Source: Prevotella sp. P3-122
Lineage (GTDB): Bacteria; Bacteroidota; Bacteroidia; Bacteroidales; Bacteroidaceae
Direction of reading: 5' to 3'
DNA length: 64,000 bases
Assembly: GCF_002251365.1 (NCBI RefSeq)
Contig: NZ_NPJH01000037.1
Location: forward strand, 36,640-100,639
How positions within the stretch are numbered: position 1 is the first letter of the stretch; every line of letters starts with the position of its first letter. A program made the position numbers and the translations under genes. Shown here piece after piece: positions 1-8,120 of this stretch. The notes under the pieces were generated by a model, which was not told the DNA's origin, searched no databases, and was given only the letters and a program-made list of their open reading frames with translations.

Positions 1-1
1 T

Positions 2-1099
2 TTATCTATGGCTGTTCTGCTTGCAGGAACAATGGCCTTTACATCATGTGATGACGATGACGATAACGGTGGCGTCCTCATCGCCCCTGTCCAGACTGTT
101 GACGTTGACGGCGTCTATGTAATCAACGAGGGAAGCTATTATTCTCAGATTAACGGCTCGCTCGACTTTCTGAATTTTGACAAGGAGGCAAATGCCTTCA
201 CTATGAGCCGCAACATCTTCGACGCGGCCAATGGACGCTCTCTCGGCGGTACTCCCAACAATGGCTTGATGTTTGCCGACTCTGTGCTTTGCATTGCGGT
301 AAGCGACGAGAACAGGGTAGAGTTCGTGAATGTGAACAATAATGTGGCCTATGATGCCGTCAGCATAACAAGTCCTCGCGAGATTGCAACCGAGGGAGAC
401 TACATATATGTGACTGCATATACAGGCAAGGTGTACAAGATAGACATGCGCACACGCTCCATTGCAGGCGAGAGCACACAAATAAATGGCAACCTGGAAG
501 GAATTGCCGTGGCAGAAGGCTCGCTGTATGTCTGCACGGCCTGGAACCCGGACTACTCCTACAACAAGGAGGTGGTGGTGCTCGATGCTCAGGGACTTGT
601 GCCGACTGATACCATCACCGTGGCAGAAAATCCTGTTCAGGCAATAGCTGCCAATGGCGGCAATGTCTACATACTCAGCCAGGGCAACTACTATGATGTG
701 GCTGCCACAGTGCAGTGTATAGACAGGAATGGCAATGTGAGCGTAATCGGCAATGCTACCATGATGGCATACGATGAGCTGCACTCAAAGCTCTATCTTG
801 TCAATGCCCCATACGGTGAGGCTCCACAGTATAAGGTATACAATGAGGAAGACAAGACAACAGCCGACTTTGCGGTTGGCACGACGATATTCTCGCCCTA
901 TGCCATCAGCGTCATGCCATGCTCTGGCGAGGTGTTCGTAAGCTCGCTGTCGCCAAATCCCGATGCTCCCGAATATGCCAGCTATACCACCGACGGCGTC
1001 CTTTACCGCTTTGACGCCGACGGCTCGCTGCTTGGCTCATACACCTGTGGCGTATGTCCGGGAACCATCGTATGCCGTACGCATACGGAAAGCAAGTAA
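2..1099 (+). CDS. btuG: BtuG-like surface corrinoid-binding lipoprotein (YncE/DUF5074-type beta-propeller), 5' end outside window
   Basis: Probably a cell-surface lipoprotein that captures vitamin B12 and other corrinoids and passes them to a TonB-dependent receptor. The visible N-terminus is the end of a lipoprotein signal peptide, with lipobox FTSC and then DDDDDNGG, which matches the acidic lipoprotein export signal that sends Bacteroidota lipoproteins to the surface. The remaining roughly 340 residues show repeated beta-strand blocks (EGIAVAEGSLYVCTA, VQAIAANGGNVYILS, YAISVMPCSGEVFVSS) typical of a seven-bladed propeller. The frame stays open upstream of the ATG at position 8, so the true start probably lies before the window. 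The BtuF- and BtuC-like genes follow 7 bp and then 9 bp downstream, and this context is the main reason to prefer BtuG over a generic YncE-like protein. Confidence 0.75.
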   Translation, partial: LSMAVLLAGTMAFTSCDDDDDNGGVLIAPVQTVDVDGVYVINEGSYYSQINGSLDFLNFDKEANAFTMSRNIFDAANGRSLGGTPNNGLMFADSVLCIAVSDENRVEFVNVNNNVAYDAVSITSPREIATEGDYIYVTAYTGKVYKIDMRTRSIAGESTQINGNLEGIAVAEGSLYVCTAWNPDYSYNKEVVVLDAQGLVPTDTITVAENPVQAIAANGGNVYILSQGNYYDVAATVQCIDRNGNVSVIGNATMMAYDELHSKLYLVNAPYGEAPQYKVYNEEDKTTADFAVGTTIFSPYAISVMPCSGEVFVSSLSPNPDAPEYASYTTDGVLYRFDADGSLLGSYTCGVCPGTIVCRTHTESK

Positions 1100-1106
1100 A
1101 TGACAT

Positions 1107-2207
1107 ATGCGACACCTTATTATATATATAGTCCTGTCTGTCGCCATCACCATGATGCAGGCTTGCTCGTCGCAGGGCACGCCTGCGGATGGTGGTGGCG
1201 ATACCATTAGGATGAAGTATGCGCGGCTGCTCACAATGGTGCGATATGCCGACCATACGGATGTGCTCATTGCCGACCCATGGAATGAAGGCAGGCTATT
1301 GCAGAAACTGCGTATTGACAGTGGAGTACCATACCGTAAGGCACTGGTCTTCACGTCGGTGCACTGCCAGCTGATGGAGTATATCGGGTGTGAGGATTAC
1401 ATAGCCGGGGTCTGCGACCTGAGATATATGAACATACCCGGCATACAGCGTAGGGCTGCCAATGGATATGTGGCAGAAGGTGGTGACCTGATGCCTGTAG
1501 CTGATTGTGGCGATGCCATGTCGCCTGATATGGAGAAGGTTGTAACGCTCGCTCCCGACGTGATTATTGTCAGCCCGTTCGAGAATGGCAATGGGCAGCA
1601 GAAACTCCAGAGACTGGGTGTGCCTGTTGTCATGGCTGCCGACTATATGGAGGAAAGTCCGCTGGGCAGGGCAGAGTGGATGAAATTCTATGGGTTGCTG
1701 TTCGGTTGCCAGGCTAAGGCCGACAGCCTATTCGAGGTTGTTGACAGCACGTATCAAATGTTGAGGCAGATGGCAATAAAAATGCCAAAAGGACGTTCTA
1801 TTCTTACAGAACGGAAGACCGGGCCTACATGGTATTGCCCGGGAGGACGCAGCACCATAGCCAGACTGATAGCCGACGCCAATGGAGGGTATGCCTTTGC
1901 CGGTGATACCCATCCGGGCAGTTTGGCACTGTCGTTTGAGCAAGTACTTGCCAAGGCAGGAGAGTCTGACGTATGGGCATTCAAATACCAGGGGGGACAA
2001 CCGCTCACACGCCGGCAGCTGCTTGACGAATATCATGGATATGCCGGCCTGAAGGCATTCCGCAACGGAAACATATACCAGTGTGACACATCGTCAAAGC
2101 CTCTGTTCGAGGAGACGGCCTTCCGCCCGGATTTCCTGCTCAGGGAGTTCATACAGATATTGCATCCAGGGACAGACCTTGGTGGACTGAGGTATTACAC
2201 AGATTAG
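1107..2207 (+). CDS. btuF: BtuF-like ABC transporter substrate-binding lipoprotein
   Basis: Predicted periplasmic binding protein of the helical-backbone BtuF/FhuD/FecB class that would deliver corrinoid (or less likely an iron complex) to the permease encoded next. The 366-residue protein begins with a lipoprotein signal peptide (lipobox MQAC, Cys at about residue 20). Family features include the first-lobe block KVVTLAPDVIIVSPFENGNG and the second-lobe block RSTIARLIADANGGYAF, separated by a long helix. It lies between the BtuG-like and BtuC-like genes with gaps of 7 and 9 bp, so the genes are surely co-transcribed. Substrate is inferred from the neighbours, including the adenosyltransferase. 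Confidence 0.8.
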   Translation: MRHLIIYIVLSVAITMMQACSSQGTPADGGGDTIRMKYARLLTMVRYADHTDVLIADPWNEGRLLQKLRIDSGVPYRKALVFTSVHCQLMEYIGCEDYIAGVCDLRYMNIPGIQRRAANGYVAEGGDLMPVADCGDAMSPDMEKVVTLAPDVIIVSPFENGNGQQKLQRLGVPVVMAADYMEESPLGRAEWMKFYGLLFGCQAKADSLFEVVDSTYQMLRQMAIKMPKGRSILTERKTGPTWYCPGGRSTIARLIADANGGYAFAGDTHPGSLALSFEQVLAKAGESDVWAFKYQGGQPLTRRQLLDEYHGYAGLKAFRNGNIYQCDTSSKPLFEETAFRPDFLLREFIQILHPGTDLGGLRYYTD

Positions 2208-2216
2208 CAGACAACA

Positions 2217-3245
2217 ATGGTGAACGACGGACATGCAACAGGTAGCCGTATGGTTGTGGTGGCATTGGCTTTAGCGATGCTCGCCCTGTTTGTCGTGAAC
2301 ATATTCGTTGGCAGCACGCATGTTCCGCCCTCACAGGTGTTGGAAGTGCTTGGTGCCTGCTTAGGCTGTCCTGCGTGGGATGTCAGCGAGACAACGTCGT
2401 TCATCATTCTGCACAGCCGCTTGCCGCAGGCCGTAGTAGCAGTGTTTTGTGGTGCCTCGTTGTCGGTAGCGGGACTGATGCTGCAGACTGCATTCCGTAA
2501 TCCCTTGGCGGGACCGTCTGTGTTCGGTATAACCAGTGGAGCAAGCCTTGCTGTGGCCATAGTGACCCTTGCCGTTGGCACATCTACGGCAATAGGGGGG
2601 CAGATAACGGTTGTTGCCGCAGCCTTTGTGGGAGCTACGGCTGTTACGGCACTGATACTTGCCCTGTCGGCCATCGTGCGTTCGGGAGTGATGCTGCTCA
2701 TCGTTGGTATAATGATAGGCTATCTGTCATCGAGTGCCATCACATTGCTCAACTATTTTGCCTCTGCCGATGGCATGCGCAGTTACATGCTGTGGGGAAT
2801 GGGAGATTTTGGGGCAGTGTCGTCAGAGCAGTTGCCAGTGTTCGTAGCGTTGTCTGCCTTGGCCCTTCTGTCAGCCGTATTGCTTGTCAAGCCTCTCAAC
2901 GCCTTGCTGCTTGGCGAGCGCTATGCCGAGAGCCTTGGAGTTGACGTAGTGAGCGTGCGCAATAGGCTGTTGCTGTCTACGGGACTGTTGTCGGCCGTGG
3001 CTACAGCCTATTGCGGTCCGGTGTCTTTTCTTGGTCTTGCCGTTCCGCACATTGCCCGTTTGCTGATGCGTACTGACAACCATAAGTCGCTGATGCCCGT
3101 GACAATGGTGTGTGGATCTGCCATCGCACTGTTGTGCAATCTACTCACAACGGTGTTGTCAGACGGAGTGCTGTTGCCGCTCAATGCCATTACGCCCCTT
3201 ATCGGTGCACCAGTGATATTGTATGTGATATTAAGAAAACGTTGA
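2217..3245 (+). CDS. btuC: BtuC-like FecCD-family ABC transporter permease
   Basis: Inner-membrane permease of the FecCD family, 342 residues, with about nine to ten hydrophobic segments. The conserved block GPVSFLGLAVPHIARLLMR (about residues 262-280) is the coupling-helix region that contacts the ATPase, and FRNPLAGPSVFGITSGASLA (about 92-111) is the family N-terminal signature. It should pair with the BtuF-like protein and a BtuD ATPase to import corrinoid. No ATPase gene follows; the next gene, 19 bp downstream, is a cobalamin adenosyltransferase. A siderophore or heme substrate cannot be excluded, but the flanking genes point to B12. Confidence 0.85.
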   Translation: MVNDGHATGSRMVVVALALAMLALFVVNIFVGSTHVPPSQVLEVLGACLGCPAWDVSETTSFIILHSRLPQAVVAVFCGASLSVAGLMLQTAFRNPLAGPSVFGITSGASLAVAIVTLAVGTSTAIGGQITVVAAAFVGATAVTALILALSAIVRSGVMLLIVGIMIGYLSSSAITLLNYFASADGMRSYMLWGMGDFGAVSSEQLPVFVALSALALLSAVLLVKPLNALLLGERYAESLGVDVVSVRNRLLLSTGLLSAVATAYCGPVSFLGLAVPHIARLLMRTDNHKSLMPVTMVCGSAIALLCNLLTTVLSDGVLLPLNAITPLIGAPVILYVILRKR

Positions 3246-3264
3246 TAAACACAAAAGATTTTTT

Positions 3265-3741
3265 ATGCCAAGGATATTCACTAAGAAAGGAGACTGTGGG
3301 CAAACAGGTCTTGCTGATGGTACACGGGTCGACAAGAACGATACCCGGATAGAGGCTAACGGATGCCTGGATGAGCTGAACAGCATACTCGGCATTGTGC
3401 GTGCAATGACTCGGCAGGAGATGGCAGAGGAAGTGAGAATGATACAGCTGGACCTGATGAGTGTAATGACAATAGTGGCCGGTGGTCATGCAGACGTCAG
3501 CGTGCTGCGGGAGCATACTGAACGTTTTGAACGGATTATGTCGGAATCGGAGTCGTCGTTCCGCTTTGTAATTCCTGGTGACAGCCTCGTCTCGGCATGG
3601 CTCGACATGGCACGCGCGCACGCCCGTACTTGCGAGAGGAGATTGTGGAAGGTGAATGCCGACGTGACATTGCCTCAGGAATTGCTGGCTTATATAAACC
3701 GCCTTAGCGACTACCTGTTCCTGCTGGCAAGAAAGGATTGA
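3265..3741 (+). CDS. PduO-type cob(I)alamin adenosyltransferase
   Basis: Transfers the adenosyl group of ATP to cob(I)alamin or cobyrinate diamide to form adenosylcobalamin. The 158-residue protein carries the N-terminal ATP-binding signature RIFTKKGDCGQTGLADGTRV and DELNSILG, the central ARTCERRLW block and the C-terminal NRLSDYLFLLAR block, all diagnostic of PduO-type enzymes. It is somewhat shorter than the usual 180-200 residues but has all blocks. It is the last gene of the corrinoid operon, so imported corrinoid would be activated directly after uptake. It fits an enzyme for scavenged corrinoid, as no de novo cobalamin genes lie nearby. Confidence 0.9.
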   Translation: MPRIFTKKGDCGQTGLADGTRVDKNDTRIEANGCLDELNSILGIVRAMTRQEMAEEVRMIQLDLMSVMTIVAGGHADVSVLREHTERFERIMSESESSFRFVIPGDSLVSAWLDMARAHARTCERRLWKVNADVTLPQELLAYINRLSDYLFLLARKD

Positions 3742-3801
3742 TGCCGTCCTCCCCAATTCTCCATTCTGGTCTGTTGTGAGACTGTCAAAAAACAGGCTCG
3801 T

Positions 3802-3852
3802 CAGATATTTCGAGTGATTGTCATTCATAGCAGTGTGGTCTGGGTATACTAC
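3802..3852 (+). repeat. Dispersed repeat family, copy A
   Basis: A 51-bp sequence whose core ATTTCGAGTGATT followed 12 bases later by GCAGTGTGGTCTG recurs near 25.25 kb and, on the other strand, near 38.65 kb. Similarity to copy B runs up to the TATACTAC end and stops there. It lies in a non-coding gap downstream of the adenosyltransferase gene. Confidence 0.7.
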
Positions 3853-3946
3853 AAGGCTGTACAATTTGATGTCCAAAAAAATGGTCACCCTAATTCAGAA
3901 TTTCATGTCGGCAGTTATTGCGCTGTAAGCGCGTGCTGGTTATTGT

Positions 3947-4068
3947 GCAAAGCATTGCATCCGCCAACGCAAAGCATTGCATCCGCCAACGCAAAGCTTT
4001 GCATCCGCCAACGCAAAGCTTTGCATCTGCCCACGCAAAGCTTTGCATCCGCCTACGCAAAGCTTTGC
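3947..4068. repeat. Tandem 22-bp palindromic repeat array
   Basis: Six copies of a 12-14 base palindrome (GCAAAGCATTGC or GCAAAGCTTTGC) are separated by an 8-base linker of the form CCGCCAAC, CTGCCCAC or CCGCCTAC, giving a 22-bp period. The period is not a multiple of three and the linkers are near-identical, so it is neither coding nor a CRISPR array. A shorter copy of the same array lies at 63819-63874, just before the probable insertion sequence. Confidence 0.85.
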
Positions 4069-4107
4069 CTTCATTTAGGAATTGAACATCACTCCATAAT
4101 CGGATGA

Positions 4108-4160
4108 AAAAACAAGCCCGACTCCATTTTCGTGAGAATAGAAAATGGAGACGGGCTTAT
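4108..4160 (-). terminator. Terminator after pheS
   Basis: A long inverted repeat pairs positions 4114-4131 with 4141-4158 (AAGCCCG and CTCCATTTTC arms with one mismatched base), with a 9-base loop. On the minus strand the stem is followed by a T-rich run at 4113-4106, as expected for a rho-independent terminator of pheS. The remainder of the 3742-4204 gap holds the two repeats listed separately. Confidence 0.75.
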
Positions 4161-4204
4161 TATAATATATAAGTCCGGTAAAGGATGCCTGCTATCTCAG
4201 CACA

Positions 4205-5245
4205 TCAGTTAGCGGCCTCGAATTCCTTCAGGAAGCGGGTGTCGTTTTCGGAGAACATACGGAGGTCGCTGACACGGTATTTCAGGTTGGTGATGCGCTC
4301 AACACCCATACCGAAGGCATAGCCGGTGTATACCTTGCTGTCTATGCCGCAGGCCTCAAGCACATTGGGGTCAACCATACCGCAGCCAAGAATCTCCACC
4401 CATCCGGTGTGCTTGCAGAAGCCGCAGCCCTTGCCACCGCAGATATGGCATGAGATGTCCATCTCCGCACTTGGTTCCGTGAATGGGAAATAGCTTGGGC
4501 GCAAGCGTATCTTCGTGTCCTCGCCGAACATCTCGCGGGCAAAGGTGAGAAGCACCTGCTTAAGGTCGGTGAAGCTGACGTTCTTGTCCACGTAAAGACC
4601 TTCTACCTGATGGAAGAAGCAGTGGGCGCGTGCGCTGATGGCCTCGTTGCGGTATACGCGACCAGGGCAGATAATTCTTATAGGAGCCTCATGCTTCTCC
4701 ATGTAGTGTGACTGGTCGCCAGAGGTATGGCTGCGGAGGAGTATGTTCTTGGTAACGTCGTTGAGCTTGCTCTGCTCAATGAAGAATGTGTCCTGCATGT
4801 CGCGTGCCGGATGGTCGGCGGCAAAGTTGAGCTTTGTGAACACATGAAGGTCATCGTCAATCTCCGGACCTGTTGTCAGCGTGAAGCCCATTCGCTGGAA
4901 GATGTCTATGATCTCGTTTGTGACAATGGTCAGCGGATGGCGTGTGCCGAGAGATATAGGGTAGGCACTGCGTGTGAGGTCTATGTTGTCTGACGTGGCC
5001 TCTGCCTCGGCGAACTGCTCGCGGAGGTCGTTGATCTTCTGTGTTGCCGTTTGCTTCAGCTCGTTGATTTTCATGCCGACAACCTTCTTCTGGTCCGCCG
5101 GTACCGAACGGAAATCGTTCATCAACAGGCTTATCTCGCCCTTCTTGCTGAGGTACTTCAGTCTCAGCTGCTCAAGCTCTTCGGCATTGCTTGCCTTGAG
5201 CTCGCTAACTTCCTTGAGAAGTGTTTCTATCTTTTCTAATAGCAT
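4205..5245 (-). CDS. pheS: Phenylalanine--tRNA ligase alpha subunit
   Basis: Catalytic subunit of the alpha2beta2 phenylalanyl-tRNA synthetase, which charges tRNA-Phe. The start at 5245 (MLLEKIETLLKEV) gives 346 residues, normal for the family; a longer upstream reading has no family similarity. The N-terminal coiled coil (about residues 1-90) binds tRNA. Class II motifs are visible: the motif 2 region GRVYRNEAISARAHCFFHQVEGL and motif 3 GMGVERITNLKYRVSDLR. The insertion with CHICGGKGCGFCKHTGW carries four cysteines and probably binds zinc. A TACCTTTG promoter box on this strand lies at 5267-5274. pheT is not in the window. Confidence 0.97.
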   Translation of the reverse strand: MLLEKIETLLKEVSELKASNAEELEQLRLKYLSKKGEISLLMNDFRSVPADQKKVVGMKINELKQTATQKINDLREQFAEAEATSDNIDLTRSAYPISLGTRHPLTIVTNEIIDIFQRMGFTLTTGPEIDDDLHVFTKLNFAADHPARDMQDTFFIEQSKLNDVTKNILLRSHTSGDQSHYMEKHEAPIRIICPGRVYRNEAISARAHCFFHQVEGLYVDKNVSFTDLKQVLLTFAREMFGEDTKIRLRPSYFPFTEPSAEMDISCHICGGKGCGFCKHTGWVEILGCGMVDPNVLEACGIDSKVYTGYAFGMGVERITNLKYRVSDLRMFSENDTRFLKEFEAAN

Positions 5246-5392
5246 GTCTGAAATAAATAATTGCTGCAAAGGTACTAATAAAAAAGTGAAAATTAAAACA
5301 ATGTAACATTGAAAATACAAAAGTATCATGCTTTTTTGTCGTTATATCAATTTTTATGTGTACTTTTGCCAGAGTTTTTAACAGAATGGACC

Positions 5393-6256
5393 ATGAATAG
5401 AGGTTTGCTTTTTGTTGTGCTGCTTGTATTCGCCTGCTCCTTGTGCCTCACCAATAGCGGATGTACGGACAAGAAGACCGCGGGGGGCGACTCTCTCGTC
5501 ACTGACTCCCTGGCGACGGACTCGGCTGCTGCCGACTCTACAGACGAGATTATCGCTGACACTCCCATGCCAAAGGCTGCTGACGAGCTGTTTGATGATT
5601 TCTTCTTCAATTTTGCCTCAAGCAAGAAACTGCAACTTGAGCGCGTGGACTTTCCGCTGCCTGTTTATAAAAACGGAGAGTTGATGAAGACGGTGGAGAA
5701 GGACAAGTGGAGAATGGAGCGTTTCTTCATGAGGCAGGGCTATTACACCTTGCTCTTCGACAGCCGTAGCCACATGGGTGTTGTCAAGGACACAGCGGTG
5801 GCGCACGTCGTTGTCGAGAAAATATTCTTCGATATCAAGACTGTGCAGAAGTTTGTCTTCGACAGAGTAAGGGGAGCGTGGAGGATGAAGTCTATCTGCT
5901 ACGACCCTGTATACAAGAACAACAATGCCAATTTCCTGAAATTCTATGAGCATTTCGCCACCGACTCCCTGTTCCAGATCGAGAGTATGGCCGACGAGGT
6001 GAAGTTCACTGCTCCAGACCCTGACGATGATTTCTCTACCATGACTGGATGGATGATGCCGGGACAATGGCCCGACTTCAAGCCTGCGCTCATTCCTGAG
6101 GGAAACATCTACAATATTATTTACGGTAAGGAATACCCTGAGAGCAAGACCAAGATTTTGGTTGTCAGAGGTATCTCGAACGGACTGGAGATTGAGATGG
6201 TGTTCAAACGGCAGAAAGCCACTGGACATTGGCTATTGACAGAATTTTCAAGTTAA
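5393..6256 (+). CDS. DUF4348-type lipoprotein
   Basis: Protein of 287 residues found in Bacteroidota, without a known function. The start at 5393 is chosen because it gives a clear signal peptide (MNRGLLFVVLLVFACSLCL) ending at a lipobox-like NSGC. A Thr/Asp/Ser-rich linker of about 35 residues (DSLVTDSLATDSAAADSTDE) follows, and then a folded domain with FFNFASSKKLQLERVDFPL and KWRMERFFMRQGYYTLLFD, matching my memory of DUF4348. A TACTTTTG box at 5361-5368 sits 25 bases upstream of this start, which supports it. murB follows after 3 bp, so the two are probably co-transcribed. Confidence 0.75.
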   Translation: MNRGLLFVVLLVFACSLCLTNSGCTDKKTAGGDSLVTDSLATDSAAADSTDEIIADTPMPKAADELFDDFFFNFASSKKLQLERVDFPLPVYKNGELMKTVEKDKWRMERFFMRQGYYTLLFDSRSHMGVVKDTAVAHVVVEKIFFDIKTVQKFVFDRVRGAWRMKSICYDPVYKNNNANFLKFYEHFATDSLFQIESMADEVKFTAPDPDDDFSTMTGWMMPGQWPDFKPALIPEGNIYNIIYGKEYPESKTKILVVRGISNGLEIEMVFKRQKATGHWLLTEFSS

Positions 6257-6259
6257 GCT

Positions 6260-7291
6260 ATGCGCGATATTAGAAATTACTCACTCCTGGAACACAATAC
6301 CTTCGGCATTGATGCCATGTGCGGCCGTTTCCTGGAATATGCGTCTGTAGACGAGGCCGTGGAAGTGGCGGGGATGATATCCTCGTCGCCATTCCTGATT
6401 GTTGGTGGAGGCAGCAACCTCCTGCTCACGGGCGATTATCCCGGCACGGTGGTAACGCCTGCCCCGATGGCCGATGTCAGTGCGGGGGTATGCCTTGACA
6501 GCAAGAACCTTACGCTCAGATGCTGGGCCGGACTGGTATTCGATGATGTCGTGAACTACTGCGTCGATAAAGGACTGTACGGCCTTGAGAACCTGTCGCT
6601 TATTCCAGGGCAGGTAGGCGCAAGTGCGGTACAGAACATCGGAGCATACGGAGCCGAGGTTAAGGATGTCATCTGTTCTGTAGAGGCGGTGGAGATAGCA
6701 ACAGGCAAGGTGGTGACCATACCGGCGGAGGAATGTCGTTACGCATATAGGCAGAGCCGTTTCAAGACAGAGTGGCGTAACCGTTTCCTCATAACTTTTG
6801 TCACCTATCGGCTATCAACATCATTCACTCCACATGTCGACTATGGCAATATTCGAGCAGAACTGGATGCCAGGGGCATAGCAACGCCTACGGCACGCCA
6901 GCTAAGGGATGTCATCATAGACATAAGAAACGCCAAGCTTCCTGACCCGAAGGTGGAGGGTAATGCCGGTAGCTTCTTTATGAACCCCATTGTAAGCAGG
7001 GAACAGTTCGAGAACATAAGGCGGGACTATCCCTCAATGCCGTTTTACGAGGTGAGAAACGTTCTGGGTGAATGCACCGCTTACAAGATACCGGCAGGAT
7101 GGATGATTGACCAGTGCGGATGGAAAGGCAAGACCATTGGCCCGGCTGGGGTACACTCTCGTCAGGCTCTCGTGCTTGTAAACAAGGGTGGAGCCACGGG
7201 AAGTGACATAGTAAGACTTATGAAGGCTGTGCAGCATGATGTATGTGAGCGTTTCGGCATCAGCCTGCAGCCAGAGGTGAATATCGTGTGA
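6260..7291 (+). CDS. murB: UDP-N-acetylenolpyruvoylglucosamine reductase
   Basis: FAD- and NADPH-dependent cytosolic enzyme that reduces UDP-GlcNAc-enolpyruvate to UDP-MurNAc in peptidoglycan synthesis. The 343-residue protein has the FAD-binding blocks LIVGGGSNLLLTGDYPG (about 46-62) and SLIPGQVGASAVQNIGAYGAE, and the catalytic serine segment GNAGSFFMNPIVS (about 235-247). The length and the C-terminal PAGWMIDQCGWKGKTIGPAGVHSRQALVLVN layout match the E. coli type I enzyme. It sits between the DUF4348 lipoprotein gene (3 bp gap) and the MBL-fold hydrolase gene, whose ATG overlaps the murB stop codon by one base. Confidence 0.96.
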   Translation: MRDIRNYSLLEHNTFGIDAMCGRFLEYASVDEAVEVAGMISSSPFLIVGGGSNLLLTGDYPGTVVTPAPMADVSAGVCLDSKNLTLRCWAGLVFDDVVNYCVDKGLYGLENLSLIPGQVGASAVQNIGAYGAEVKDVICSVEAVEIATGKVVTIPAEECRYAYRQSRFKTEWRNRFLITFVTYRLSTSFTPHVDYGNIRAELDARGIATPTARQLRDVIIDIRNAKLPDPKVEGNAGSFFMNPIVSREQFENIRRDYPSMPFYEVRNVLGECTAYKIPAGWMIDQCGWKGKTIGPAGVHSRQALVLVNKGGATGSDIVRLMKAVQHDVCERFGISLQPEVNIV

Positions 7292-8067
7292 TGAACAAGG
7301 CAAAACTATATTTCCTTGGTACAGGAACGTCGGGCGGAGTGCCCTCGCTCGGGTGTACGTGCGAGGTCTGCAAGAGTAGCGACCCTCACGACAGCAGACT
7401 GCGTACTGCTGCCATGATAGAGACTGCCAGCACCAGGCTGCTCATAGACTGTGGTCCCGACATACGACAGCAGCTCATGGACAAGGAGTTCCGGCGCATC
7501 GACGGAGTGCTTGTCACCCACTCCCATTACGACCATGTCGGCGGTGTGGATGACTTGCGTCCTTACTGTACGCTCGGAGACATAGACCTCTATGCCAACA
7601 GTCAGGCTGTCAGGGCTATAAAGCAGATGATGTATTATTGTTTCACCGACAGACTCTATCCAGGGGTGCCACGCCTCCGCCTGAACACAATTTATCCGCA
7701 CAAGCCGCTCATCATTGGCGATATACAGGTAATGCCCGTAGAGGTGATACACGACAAACTGCCCATTCTCGGATTCAGAATAGGCAGTTTGGCATATATC
7801 ACTGACATCAAATACATCGACAATGCCAACATGGAGCTTATAAGGGGAGTCGACTGTCTTGTAGTGAGTGCGCTCAGATGGGAGAAGCCCCATCATTCCC
7901 ATTTTCTTGTCAGCGATGCCCTGGAACTGTCAAGAGCCATAGGAGCGAAAGAAACATGGCTTACGCATCTTACACACAAAATTGGACTTCACAGCCTTGC
8001 CAGCTCCATGCTTCCACAAGATGTACATTTGGCATACGATGGCGGTGAGGTAGAGTTCTGTCTGTGA
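7291..8067 (+). CDS. MBL-fold metallohydrolase (PhnP/YycJ-like)
   Basis: Predicted zinc-dependent hydrolase of 258 residues in the metallo-beta-lactamase fold. The metal-binding motif THSHYDHVGGVDD (about residues 72-84) supplies the HxHxDH ligands, and the later His ligand is in WLTHLTHKIG. The N-terminus KLYFLGTGTSGGVPSLGCTCEVC with its cysteines resembles PhnP phosphodiesterases, which have a second zinc site. The ATG at 7291 overlaps the murB stop (TGATG), so translation is probably coupled. The substrate is unknown; a cyclic phosphodiester or nucleotide is a reasonable guess from PhnP. Confidence 0.85.
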   Translation: MNKAKLYFLGTGTSGGVPSLGCTCEVCKSSDPHDSRLRTAAMIETASTRLLIDCGPDIRQQLMDKEFRRIDGVLVTHSHYDHVGGVDDLRPYCTLGDIDLYANSQAVRAIKQMMYYCFTDRLYPGVPRLRLNTIYPHKPLIIGDIQVMPVEVIHDKLPILGFRIGSLAYITDIKYIDNANMELIRGVDCLVVSALRWEKPHHSHFLVSDALELSRAIGAKETWLTHLTHKIGLHSLASSMLPQDVHLAYDGGEVEFCL

Positions 8068-8120
8068 TTGCAGCTTGGAGTGTAAGGTAAGCCTCACACA
8101 CAATGTTTGTCGGAAACGGG

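Noticed and set aside
44..784. 246-codon reading frame opposite the BtuG-like gene
   Set aside because: It lies wholly within a well-supported gene on the other strand and has no family features.
3947..4068. CRISPR array from the regular 22-bp units
   Set aside because: The linkers between palindromes are near-identical 8-mers rather than unique spacers, and no cas genes are present.
3814..4107. 97-codon reading frame through the repeat array
   Set aside because: The repeat period is 22 bases, so its frame changes with each unit; the reading frame is accidental.
8068..8120. Possible terminator between the MBL hydrolase gene and prfC
   Set aside because: GTGTAAGG and CCTCACAC could pair, but one base is mismatched and no T tract follows on either strand.
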